From NCBI GenBank assembly GCA_964386505.1, contig CAYLSM010000030.1, forward strand, positions 1-31,313: 31,313 nucleotides of DNA, in the 5' to 3' direction. The notes under the pieces are model-generated. The model was given only the letters and a program-made list of their open reading frames with translations. It ran no database searches and was not told where the DNA came from. Both the position numbers and the translations under genes were made by a program. This DNA is from JAJFUG01 sp964386505. Its GTDB lineage: Bacteria > Gemmatimonadota > Glassbacteria > GWA2-58-10. Shown here in pieces: positions 22,197 to 29,845 of this stretch (its first letter is position 1; each line of letters begins with the position of its first letter).

Positions 22197-23320
22197 GTCC
22201 AGACTCCGGCAACAGGTTTATCGCAGGCGGCACACTTACCGTCCTTGAGCGACACCTCCAGCACCGTGTAGCCCACCCGCCGCACCACCTCCGCGCCGCA
22301 GGACGGGCAGTGTGTGGATTCCGAGGGGTGGCCGGGCACGTTGCCCAGGTAGACAAAATGCAGCCCGGCCTTGCGCCCCAGGTCCAGGGCGCGCTCCAGC
22401 GAGGCCACCGGCGTGGAGGGCAGCCGGGTCAGACGGTACATGGGGTGGAAACGGGTGAAATGCAGCGGCACATCCGGCCCCATCTCCCGGGCGACCCAGT
22501 CGCACAGCTCGGCAATCTCCGCCTCGCCGTCATTCAGCGTGGGCACCATCAGGTAGACTATTTCCAGCCACTTGCCCTGCGCGCGGATGATCTTGAGCGA
22601 TTCGAGCACCGGGGCCAGTTCGCCCGAGCAGACCTCCTTGTAGTATTTATCGCGGAAGGATTTGAGGTCCACCTTGATCGCATCCAGAGAGCCGCAAAGC
22701 TGGACAAGCGGCTTTTCCTGGATATATCCGTTGGAGACCATCACCGCCCTGAGGCCCCGCTCGCGGGCGGCCCGGGCGGTGTCGTACATGTACTCGTAGA
22801 ACACCACCGGCTCACTGTAAGTGAAAGCCACTGTCCGGGCCCGGCTCTGCACGGCGGCCATGGAGGCCTCGCGCGGTGGGAGGTGGTAGACATCCACCTG
22901 CTCCGGGCGGGTCTGGCTGATCTCCCAGTTCTGGCAGAACGCGCAGTCCACGTTGCATCCGGCCGTGGCCAGGGAGAACGCGTTCGAGCCGGGCAGGAAA
23001 TGGAAGAACGGCTTTTTTTCGATGGGGTCCACATTCACCGAGCAGGCCGCGCCGTAGACCCGGGTGACATACTTGCCGCCCTTGTTTTCGCGCACTCCGC
23101 AATAACCGCGCTCCAGGTCATCCACCCGGCATTTGCGCGGGCAGAGCTGGCACTGCACGCGCTGGCTTTCGGCCGGGTCCCAGAACATGGCCTCGTGGTC
23201 AGGGATGTCGGCCCCGGACATACGGGATTGCGCCTTGGCCGGAGCAATCAGGCCGGAGGCGGTCATGGCGGCCAGGCAGCCGCCGCAGGAACGGATGAAA
23301 GCACGACGGTCGAGCTGCAT
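22193..23320 (-). CDS. amrS: AmmeMemoRadiSam system radical SAM enzyme with Tat-like leader
   Basis: The 375-residue protein carries the radical SAM cluster motif Cys122-x3-Cys126-x2-Cys129 (CNVDCAFCQNW). An N-terminal four-cysteine region (C57, C60, C64, C74; CQLCPRKC...GYCGVR) and a C-terminal CPSC...CAAC ribbon ending near GVW are typical of this family. Other family features are TAFTYSEP-like FTYSEPVVFYEYM, KVDLKSF and HFTRFHPMY. Radical SAM enzymes cleave S-adenosylmethionine to make a 5'-deoxyadenosyl radical; the substrate here is unknown. The N-terminus has LDRRAFIRSC followed by a hydrophobic stretch ending AKA at residue 30, a twin-arginine leader. I chose ATG 23320, with GGAGGG six bases upstream; an in-frame ATG at 23368 adds 16 residues without a site. 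Confidence 0.93.
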   Translation of the reverse strand: MQLDRRAFIRSCGGCLAAMTASGLIAPAKAQSRMSGADIPDHEAMFWDPAESQRVQCQLCPRKCRVDDLERGYCGVRENKGGKYVTRVYGAACSVNVDPIEKKPFFHFLPGSNAFSLATAGCNVDCAFCQNWEISQTRPEQVDVYHLPPREASMAAVQSRARTVAFTYSEPVVFYEYMYDTARAARERGLRAVMVSNGYIQEKPLVQLCGSLDAIKVDLKSFRDKYYKEVCSGELAPVLESLKIIRAQGKWLEIVYLMVPTLNDGEAEIAELCDWVAREMGPDVPLHFTRFHPMYRLTRLPSTPVASLERALDLGRKAGLHFVYLGNVPGHPSESTHCPSCGAEVVRRVGYTVLEVSLKDGKCAACDKPVAGVWT

Positions 23321-23376
23321 CGCAGCCCTCCATTTATCATCTTGAACAATCCAAAACCTGCCGCACACGCGAGCTT

Positions 23377-24357
23377 TCAGTCCAGCACGCTCTCGCGGAT
23401 ACTGGACAGGTCGCTTTCGCCCAGGTTATGGCTGCTGTCCCCGGCGGTGATAATGTAGCTGGGCTCGCGCCCGGCCTGGGCCAGACTCATCATCCCGGCT
23501 GCTTTGCGCTTGTCCTCGATCATCCGCCAGCCCACCCGGTCCAGGGCCACCGGGTCCGCCGCGGCCAGGACCATCCCGGCGGGCCAGCTCCACTGGGGAC
23601 GGTAGGCCGGGCCACCCTCGTACTGCGCGGTGAAAGCCTCGCAGATGGTCAGGACTGTCTTGTCGCGCAGGGGCGGAGCGCAGTTGAGGTCGGCCACGAA
23701 CGGGTCGCCGCGGTTGGGGTGGTATTTGTTCGGGTTGTGCACCGCGCCGTAGAGGTTTTTCAGCCCCACCGAAACGCCCACGATACCGTGGTCCTTGAGT
23801 ACGGGAAGGTTGATCAGCGCGTCGCAGGTTTCGGTCACAGTGCGAGAAAAGAGACTTCCCACCGAGCCCTGCACGATCAGGTCCCGGCTGTAGCCCGTGC
23901 TGTCGTTGCCCAGGCACTGCACCTGTCCGCTGCGCACTATCTCGAACCCGGCGTGGGTCAGGTCGCGGTCGGAGCGTTCCCAGATCACTATTTTCTGGAG
24001 GCCGGGCAGGTTGTCGAGCAGTTGCGCGGCCAGGGCGTGCACGAACTGGGGCGAGCTGCTCACCCCGTGCCCCGCCAGGCAGTTGGGCTTGAGGCCCACC
24101 ACCCGCGCCTTGCCCAGGAACGCGGCCCAGGCCTCCTTGAGCGTCCTCTTTCCGCTCAGACTGCACACCGCCCGCTCGATCATCGACGCGGCGGTCTTCT
24201 CATCCGGGGCCGCGCCCAGGACGCTCCAGGCTTTGTCCCGCACCGTGACCACCTGCCCGCGCAGGCTGTCCACCACCGGCGCGGCCAAAGCCGGGCGGGA
24301 TTTCAGGCCCAGGGCCAAAGTCAGCGGCCCGGCCAGCAGGAATCGCCGTCTGTCCAT
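23377..24357 (-). CDS. DUF362 protein with twin-arginine signal
   Basis: The 326-residue protein begins MDRRRFLLAGPLTLALGL, a compact twin-arginine signal ending at ALA-A near residue 26. The body has DUF362 features: VGLKPNCLAG (about 87-96), IWERSDRDLTHAGF, ALINLPVLKDHGIVGVSVGLKNLYGAV (about 185-211), and near the end AADPVALDRVGW. DUF362 proteins are widespread and of unknown biochemical role; some carry added iron-sulfur domains, and this one does not visibly do so. GAGG precedes the ATG, only six bases after the MEMO paralogue stop and 56 bases before the radical SAM start, so it is an internal member of the AmmeMemoRadiSam operon. Confidence 0.85.
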   Translation of the reverse strand: MDRRRFLLAGPLTLALGLKSRPALAAPVVDSLRGQVVTVRDKAWSVLGAAPDEKTAASMIERAVCSLSGKRTLKEAWAAFLGKARVVGLKPNCLAGHGVSSSPQFVHALAAQLLDNLPGLQKIVIWERSDRDLTHAGFEIVRSGQVQCLGNDSTGYSRDLIVQGSVGSLFSRTVTETCDALINLPVLKDHGIVGVSVGLKNLYGAVHNPNKYHPNRGDPFVADLNCAPPLRDKTVLTICEAFTAQYEGGPAYRPQWSWPAGMVLAAADPVALDRVGWRMIEDKRKAAGMMSLAQAGREPSYIITAGDSSHNLGESDLSSIRESVLD

Positions 24358-24363
24358 GTATCC

Positions 24364-25221
24364 TCAAACCCCAGGACTTGCCTTGCGGTAGAATATCCCC
24401 GCCGTGTAGCCCACCACGTGACTGAAATCCCCGCTGCGCGCGCCGCTGGTGGCGTAGCTCAGGTCCTCGCCCGAGTCGGCGCCCAGGCCTTGGGCGGCGA
24501 TCATGGCCGCCACCAGAGGCCCGGCCCCACAGGCCTCGGCCTTGCAGCCCCGGATGTCGCGCGCCAGGCCATCCGGGTCGAACGTATCGATCCGCTCGAC
24601 CACGCGGCTGTCCAGGCACTCGGCGGTCTGCTGGTTATGGTAGTGGGACAGGTCGGTGCTGGCCACAATCAGCGCGCGCCTTCCGTCCAATACACCCACC
24701 AGCGCCCCGGCCAGACACTGGCAGGAATCCTGGTCCTGCGCGCCCATCACCACCGGCAGTATACTGAACTGGCCCTCCAACACCACCTGCAGGAACGGAA
24801 GCTGCACCTCCAGGGCATGCTCGCCCCCCAGGTGTCCGACCGAGCCTACCCGCACCCGGCCGTTCTCCAGTTTCTCCAGCGCCTCCACCGCCTCACGGTC
24901 CACTGCCAGTTCGCCCAGCGGGGTGAGATACGACTTGCCGCCGAACACGCTGCTGTAGCCAAAGGCCTCGCGGTGGCTGGGTGAGATGACCGCCACGGTG
25001 TCATACCTGCGGCCGCGCACCTGCCTGTAGGCGAAAGCCGCCACCGGCGCGGAATAGATATAGCCGGCGTGCGGAGCGACCAGGGCCAGGATGTCCAAAT
25101 CCGAACGGTCCAGGTCCACCCGGTCAAGATAGGCGGTGATCTCGTGGCGAAGGCGGTCGGGATCGGCGGGATAGAACTGTCCGGCCACCACCGGTTTACG
25201 TACTTCCAGGCCCATTCCCAT
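24364..25221 (-). CDS. amrB: AmmeMemoRadiSam system protein B (MEMO1 family), stand-alone paralogue
   Basis: The 285-residue protein is a single MEMO domain. VRKPVVAGQFYPAD begins at residue 7, APHAGYIYS gives His51, SPSHREAF gives His83, STDLSHYH is near 190 and EACGAGP gives Cys231. These match the metal-site residues of MEMO1. Unlike the MEMO-AMMECR1 fusion 2 kb downstream, it has no signal peptide and should be cytoplasmic. GGAGG eight bases before the ATG supports the start; a second ATG two codons on is also possible. It is the first gene of the four-gene minus-strand unit, 115 bases after the racemase-like gene. Confidence 0.93.
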   Translation of the reverse strand: MGMGLEVRKPVVAGQFYPADPDRLRHEITAYLDRVDLDRSDLDILALVAPHAGYIYSAPVAAFAYRQVRGRRYDTVAVISPSHREAFGYSSVFGGKSYLTPLGELAVDREAVEALEKLENGRVRVGSVGHLGGEHALEVQLPFLQVVLEGQFSILPVVMGAQDQDSCQCLAGALVGVLDGRRALIVASTDLSHYHNQQTAECLDSRVVERIDTFDPDGLARDIRGCKAEACGAGPLVAAMIAAQGLGADSGEDLSYATSGARSGDFSHVVGYTAGIFYRKASPGV

Positions 25222-25282
25222 ATGGCGGACCTCCGGCTTCGTGGACGTAACTGACTGCTGAGGGGTGAGTTATTTCCTGTTC

Positions 25283-25311
25283 AAGATAGAGGGCCTACAA
25301 GCAAAACGCAA
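25283..25311 (-). promoter_or_regulatory. Possible internal promoter before the AmmeMemoRadiSam operon
   Basis: On the minus strand TTGCGT (25311-25306) and TATCTT (25288-25283) are spaced 17 bases apart in the only sizeable gap of the minus-strand cluster. Both boxes are moderate matches, so the operon may be transcribed separately from the upstream racemase-GTPase-PHP genes. Confidence 0.35.
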
Positions 25312-25336
25312 GGAGCAAGGTTTGTGTTGCGGAAAA

Positions 25337-26116
25337 TCAGTCCAGGGGGCGCAGCTTTTCCGGGGCCACGCGCCGTATCAGAGCACGGGCGGTGACCAGG
25401 GACGGGTCGATCAGCTCCACCCGGCCCAGGTGGACAGACGGCAGAGCCAGAGGCAGCTCTGTGCAGCCCAGGATAACTGCTTCAGCCCCACGGGCGGCCA
25501 AGTGCTCCACCGCGGCGCGGCATTCCTCCACCGCCTGTCCGCTCACCGGGTTGGAGCGGGCTTTGATCCCCCAGGCGCGGTCATAGATCGCCCTCTGGAC
25601 CCGGTGGACAAACTCCTCCTCCGGAACAAGCAGTTCTTTCAGCCCCTCCGGCCCCTCCAGCAGGCGCTCGTAGACCCGGCAGCGGATTGTGCCCTCGGTG
25701 GCCAGAAGGCCCACCCGGGCGGCTCGTCCGTAACGCTCCCGCACGAAACGCCCGGTCTCGGCAAGCATGTCCACCAGCTCCAGGCGCAGGCCAGCCTTAT
25801 TCATCCGCTCGCGCAGCTCGGTCATAATCGGTGCGGCGTGGGCTGTGTTGCAGGCGATAGCCGCTACCTGCGCACCCGCGGCCTCCAAGGCCTGACAGGC
25901 CTCGAACAGCCCTCCGGCCGGGTTGGTGTCGCCACGGCCTAACAGATATTCGGTGCGGTCCGGGATACGGCTCCCGGTCGAGAACAGGAGCACCTCAAGC
26001 TGATCCTGGTCGGTGCCGTCGGTGAGCACGCTGTCGAACAGCTTGCGGTTCAGGTCCAGGCCGGCGTAAGGGCCAACCCCACCCACGATTCCGATCACTT
26101 TGCGCCGCTCGGGCAT
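25337..26116 (-). CDS. Aspartate/glutamate racemase family protein
   Basis: This 259-residue protein belongs to the cofactor-independent Asp/Glu racemase family, which uses two cysteines to invert the alpha carbon. Both are present: Cys89 in AIACNTAHAA and Cys218 in VILGCTELPLAL. The N-terminal GIVGGVGPYAG is also typical, though more often GGMGP. Two starts are possible. ATG 26116 with GAGAG just upstream gives the normal N-terminus, while TTG 26128 overlaps the GTPase stop (TTGA) and adds four residues. I prefer the ATG. The probable substrate is aspartate, but amino-acid specificity cannot be read securely. It follows the TGS GTPase and PHP genes closely. Confidence 0.87.
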   Translation of the reverse strand: MPERRKVIGIVGGVGPYAGLDLNRKLFDSVLTDGTDQDQLEVLLFSTGSRIPDRTEYLLGRGDTNPAGGLFEACQALEAAGAQVAAIACNTAHAAPIMTELRERMNKAGLRLELVDMLAETGRFVRERYGRAARVGLLATEGTIRCRVYERLLEGPEGLKELLVPEEEFVHRVQRAIYDRAWGIKARSNPVSGQAVEECRAAVEHLAARGAEAVILGCTELPLALPSVHLGRVELIDPSLVTARALIRRVAPEKLRPLD

Positions 26117-26124
26117 ATCAGCTC

Positions 26125-27102
26125 TCAACTGTGGAGTTCAAGAATATCGCCGTCCGCCAGACGCTCCTCGCGGTTCACCATCTGACCGTCATACTTGCCT
26201 TTGCTCCAGATGCGGGCGAACTTGAGGCTGGCGGCGATGTCGCGGTGCACGGCCTCGGCGAACTGCAGCACCGTGCTGCCCGCGGGCAGGACAAAGGGCT
26301 CGGCCAGGTCGGGCTTGCCACCCGGGGCCTTGGGATAGACCCGGATCACGTTCAGGCTCTCGAACAGGGTCCGACGCAGGTCCTCCAGCCCCTCGCCGCT
26401 CTCAGCGCTCAGCGGATGCAGGGCCAGGCCGCTCTCATCCAGCTCGCGGAAAATCTCCAGGGTCTCACGCGCGCCCGCGGCATCCAGCCGCAGCCCCGCA
26501 GCGAGCATCGGACGGGCCAGGGCCTGCGGGTCGGCGGGTTCACCCCGCAGTGGGACCAGTTTTTTAGCCGCCATGTGCTGCAGGCACCATTCCAACTGGC
26601 TCAACGGGTCGCCGGCCAGGTCCAGGCAGATCAGCACCACATCCGCGGCCTTGAGCAGGTCCACCACCCAGTGCTCCTCGTATTCATCCGACAGCGGCGG
26701 CATGTCCACCAACTGGATACGGACATCCTCGAACTGCATCATCGCAGCCTGCGGGGCGCGCGTGGTGAACGGGTAGTCGGCCACCTCGGGCGTGGCGTTG
26801 GTCAGGGCTGCCACCAGGCGGCTCTTGCCGATGTTGGGCTGGCCGGCCAGGGCAATCTGGCCCGCGCCCTCCTTGCGCACTTTAAACGAATGCGATTTCT
26901 TGCCCCGCGCGGCCGCCTCCTCCTGCTGCTGGTGCAGCTTGGAAAGCCGCCGCTTCAGGTCGGCCTGCATGTGCTCCGTCCCCTTGTGCTTGGGGATCAG
27001 ACGGATCATCTCTTCCAGGCAGCGGACCCGGTCCTCGTCAGTGGTGGCGTCCTTGAAGGCTTGTTCGGCTTCCAGATACTGGGGGGTGAGGTTTGCGGGC
27101 AA
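26125..27102 (-). CDS. DRG/Obg-like GTPase with C-terminal TGS domain
   Basis: The 325-residue protein starts MPANLTPQYLEAEQAF, a conserved helical N-terminus of a bacterial/archaeal DRG-like group, and IPKHKGTEHMQADLKRRL follows. The GTPase domain has a P-loop GQPNIGKS (87-94), the YPFTT switch-1 Thr (110-114) and G3 DMPP (133-136). The usual NKxD guanine motif is not recognisable in the expected place, where AAKKLVPLRGEP occurs. The last 80 residues form a TGS domain (VYPKAPGGKPDL to DGDILELHS). The initiation codon is TTG, with AAAGGAG ten bases upstream; the conserved N-terminus supports it. The role is unknown, and relatives bind ribosomes or RNA. Confidence 0.85.
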   Translation of the reverse strand: MPANLTPQYLEAEQAFKDATTDEDRVRCLEEMIRLIPKHKGTEHMQADLKRRLSKLHQQQEEAAARGKKSHSFKVRKEGAGQIALAGQPNIGKSRLVAALTNATPEVADYPFTTRAPQAAMMQFEDVRIQLVDMPPLSDEYEEHWVVDLLKAADVVLICLDLAGDPLSQLEWCLQHMAAKKLVPLRGEPADPQALARPMLAAGLRLDAAGARETLEIFRELDESGLALHPLSAESGEGLEDLRRTLFESLNVIRVYPKAPGGKPDLAEPFVLPAGSTVLQFAEAVHRDIAASLKFARIWSKGKYDGQMVNREERLADGDILELHS

Positions 27103-27118
27103 GCGGAAATATCTCCTT

Positions 27119-28006
27119 TCAGAGCGTGGCGTTCCGTCGTGCGCCGGCGGCGGATTCGATACAGGCGAGGTTTTCCTCGCTCACGCCGCAGCAGCCGATC
27201 TGACGGCCTTTCTCCACGGAGTCGAAATGCCGCCCGTGATAGTCCGTGCCGCCGCTGGTCAAAAGACCGAACTCCTGGCACAGGGCGTTGAGGTAATCCC
27301 GCACCGGCTGCTCGTGCTTGGGAGTGACCACCTCCAGGCCGTCCAGACCCGCGGACTTGAGCCGCAGAATCTCGGCCGGGTCGGCGCGTTGGGGATGCGC
27401 CCAGAACGCCACTCCGCCGGCAGAATGGATCAGCTCGATCGCTCCGGCGGCATCGGTGAACGGCCCGGTTCGGGCGAACTGGCGGAAATAATTTACCATA
27501 TAATCCGGGTCGTCGAAAATTTCCAGTATCTCCTGACTGTCCCAGGCATAGGAATTCACCTCGCCGCGCACGTAGAGCACATCGATCAGGTGGCTCATGT
27601 TGGGGATGCCGGCTCCGGTGCGACGGGCCAGTTCGGCCTCCGAGATATCCAGCCCCCGCGCGCGCAGGTCCTCCAGCACCGAGGCCATGAAACTCCAGGA
27701 ACGCTCGCGCAGCCCTTTCAGGTAATGGATAAGGGCGTTGTCCTCGGTATCGATGAAATAGCCCAGGATATGGTAACGCTCTCGGGTGGTCAACTCCACG
27801 GCGGGTACAATCCGCAGGCCCATCAGCTCGCCGGCGCGAATGCCATCCGGCACCGAGGCCACTGTGTCGTGATCCGATATGGCGATGGCTTTCATGCCGC
27901 GAACGCGGGCGCTGAACGCCAGTATCTCGGGCAGATAGCCTCCATCGGAGGCCATGGTGTGCACGTGAAGGTCGTAAAGGTAGGCCGGGCTTTCAAATCT
28001 GGGCAT
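27119..28006 (-). CDS. PHP-domain phosphoesterase
   Basis: The 295-residue protein has the four PHP metal-binding motifs: DLHVHTMASDGG (residues 12-23), ISDHDTV (about 43-49), VPAVELTT (Glu) and the late GVAFWAHP and GGTDYHG histidines. The family includes TrpH/RNase AM-type enzymes that hydrolyse nucleoside 3',5'-bisphosphates or shorten RNA 5' ends; this member could do either. An inserted stretch around residues 95-190 separates the motifs, as in TrpH-type proteins. It is the first gene of the minus-strand unit, with GGGAGA about eleven bases before the ATG and a consensus promoter 65 bases upstream. The GTPase gene follows after 16 bases. Confidence 0.87.
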   Translation of the reverse strand: MPRFESPAYLYDLHVHTMASDGGYLPEILAFSARVRGMKAIAISDHDTVASVPDGIRAGELMGLRIVPAVELTTRERYHILGYFIDTEDNALIHYLKGLRERSWSFMASVLEDLRARGLDISEAELARRTGAGIPNMSHLIDVLYVRGEVNSYAWDSQEILEIFDDPDYMVNYFRQFARTGPFTDAAGAIELIHSAGGVAFWAHPQRADPAEILRLKSAGLDGLEVVTPKHEQPVRDYLNALCQEFGLLTSGGTDYHGRHFDSVEKGRQIGCCGVSEENLACIESAAGARRNATL

Positions 28007-28046
28007 CCGCTTATCTGTCTCCCTTTTTCCCGGTCATCCGGTCCGG

Positions 28047-28075
28047 TTGCCAATTTCCCAATGCTCTGTTATTAT
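28047..28075 (+). promoter_or_regulatory. Probable promoter of the methylene-THF reductase gene
   Basis: TTGCCA (28047-28052) and TATTAT (28070-28075) are 17 bases apart, facing opposite to the consensus promoter with which it shares its -10 DNA. A perfect TATAAT also reads on this strand at 28073-28078, 20 bases from the same -35. The leader to the ATG at 28211 would be about 130 bases. Confidence 0.5.
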
Positions 28076-28099
28076 AATTTTCCGGGAAGGCAGTGTCAA
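28071..28099 (-). promoter_or_regulatory. Consensus sigma-70-type promoter of the PHP-GTPase-racemase unit
   Basis: On the minus strand TTGACA (28099-28094) and TATAAT (28076-28071) are separated by exactly 17 bases: both hexamers and the spacing are perfect consensus. Transcription would start near 28064, leaving a leader of about 58 bases before the PHP start at 28006. Confidence 0.8.
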
Positions 28100-28210
28100 C
28101 GCCGCTCCGTTCGAATGGCCGTCAAATGCCGGTCCTGTAACAAATCGCCGTAATGCGGGGTTTCCTCTGTCGGACGATCCGCCTGAAATTGTTCCCAAAG
28201 CGAGGGTGCA

Positions 28211-29755
28211 ATGGAAAACAGGTTCAAGACCCGGCTCAGCGAGGATGGCTCTTTCGTGATCTCGGTGGAACTGGTGCCCACCCGCGGTCTGATGCGCAAG
28301 GATTTCAGCGAGCTGATCGCGTTCACCGAGGCGGCGGTGGCCTATGGCAAGATCGATGCCCTCAGCCTGACCGACAACCCCGGCGGCAACCCGCGCCTGT
28401 CCCCGGATGTGCTGGGTATGGACGTGCTGTTCCGGGGGATGAGCCCGCTGGTGCACCTGACCTGTAAGGACAACAACCGCAACGGCCTGGAAAGCCGCGC
28501 TTTCCAGCTCAACCGCATGGGTGTGCAGAACGTGCTGGCCCTGACCGGAGACTATCCGGTGGACGGGTTCCACGGGGTGGCCAAGCCCTCGTTCGACCTG
28601 GACTCGGTGGGCTTGGTGCGGATGCTCCAGGACATGAACCAGGGGCTGGAGGTGCAGGTGCGGCCGGGCAAGTTCCAGACCCTCGACCCGACTGATTTTT
28701 ATATCGGGGCGAGTGTTTCGCCGTTCAAGCGCCACCGCGCCGAGCTTCTGGGCCAGTTCATCAAGCTGGAAAAGAAAGTACGCAACGGCGCCCGGTTCAT
28801 AATCACCCAACTGGGCTATGATATGCGCAAGTACGACGAGCTGTTGCGCTACATGCGCCTGCGAGGTCTGGACGCGCCGGTGCTGGGCAATGTCTACGTG
28901 CCGCACCGGATTGTCTCGCGGATCATGAGCGAGAACCAGGTCCCCGGCTGCGTGGTCAGCCCCAAAATGCTGGAGTGGGTTAACAGCCAGGCTGCCGGAG
29001 CCGACAAGGGCAAGGCCGCGTTCCTTGAGTTCGCCGCCAGGCAGGTGGCCGCGCTCAAGGGCCTGGGCTACCGCGGGGCGCATATCGGCGGGTTCGGGCT
29101 GTCGTTCCTGGATGTATGCACGGTGATTGACCTGAGCGCCCAGATGGAGTCGCAGTGGCGCGAGGCGGCCCGCGAGATACAGTACCCGCAGCCGGAGGAG
29201 TGCTATTTCTTCCAGCGTGACGAGGAAACCGGCCTGAGCAGCGACACGCTCTCCCCGATCTCGGAGCGGGACCGCCGCGACGGCCCGCGGTTCAACTACG
29301 GGTTCATGAAGCTGGTCCACGGCAGCTTTTTCGAGCCGAGTGGCGCCGGGTTCCGTCTGGCCCGCGGGGTCTGCTCCTGCGTGGACCGCAGCCACGGCGC
29401 CGCCAAAACATTCGAGACCCTGGAGCGCGGGATCAAGTGGCTGGTCAACCGCTGCCAGGGATGCGGCGACTGCTCCCTGGCCGAGCTGGCTTTTCTCTGC
29501 CCGGAGGACGGCTGCCCGAAAGGCATGCGCAACGGCCCCTGCGGGGGATCGTCCGACGGGACCTGTGAGAGGAAAGACCGCAAGTGTTTCTGGTACAGGG
29601 TTATCAAGCGGCTGGACAAGGATGAGAACCTGGACAGCGTGCGCTCGCACGAGCCAGTCTACCGCAACGCCGCGCTCAAGGACAGCTCCTCCTGGCTCAA
29701 CTATTACCTGGGACGGGACCACGCGGAATTGGGGAAAGAGGAAAAGAAGGAATAA
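28211..29755 (+). CDS. metF: 5,10-methylenetetrahydrofolate reductase fused to a MetV-like cysteine-rich domain
   Basis: The 514-residue protein would reduce methylene-THF to methyl-THF in the cytoplasm, for methionine synthesis or the methyl branch of acetyl-CoA metabolism. The first 300 or so residues form the MetF TIM barrel (SVELVPTRGL, LSLTDNPGGNPR, LVHLTCKDNNRNGLES, VLALTGDYPV, FIITQLGYD, GGFGLSF). The C-terminal 140 residues carry the methylene-THF reductase C-terminal (MetV-type) pattern. Cys415, Cys418 and Cys421 occur in NRCQGCGDCS, followed by CPEDGCPKGMRNGPCGG and the ending CERKDRKCFW. In acetogens MetV is a separate subunit with this cysteine pattern. The fusion suggests an iron-sulfur/zinc-dependent, non-E. 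coli-type enzyme. GCGAGGG precedes the ATG. Confidence 0.9.
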   Translation: MENRFKTRLSEDGSFVISVELVPTRGLMRKDFSELIAFTEAAVAYGKIDALSLTDNPGGNPRLSPDVLGMDVLFRGMSPLVHLTCKDNNRNGLESRAFQLNRMGVQNVLALTGDYPVDGFHGVAKPSFDLDSVGLVRMLQDMNQGLEVQVRPGKFQTLDPTDFYIGASVSPFKRHRAELLGQFIKLEKKVRNGARFIITQLGYDMRKYDELLRYMRLRGLDAPVLGNVYVPHRIVSRIMSENQVPGCVVSPKMLEWVNSQAAGADKGKAAFLEFAARQVAALKGLGYRGAHIGGFGLSFLDVCTVIDLSAQMESQWREAAREIQYPQPEECYFFQRDEETGLSSDTLSPISERDRRDGPRFNYGFMKLVHGSFFEPSGAGFRLARGVCSCVDRSHGAAKTFETLERGIKWLVNRCQGCGDCSLAELAFLCPEDGCPKGMRNGPCGGSSDGTCERKDRKCFWYRVIKRLDKDENLDSVRSHEPVYRNAALKDSSSWLNYYLGRDHAELGKEEKKE

Positions 29756-29845
29756 AGTCTCCCATTTATTAGACACAAAACACTGGCTAAGGCGGATGCT
29801 TGTGATTCATTTGTTCATCTTCCTAACTAACAAAAGGAATAAGAA

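Noticed and set aside
28034..29776. A 580-codon open frame (-) opposite metF
   Set aside because: Antisense shadow of a well-supported methylene-THF reductase gene.
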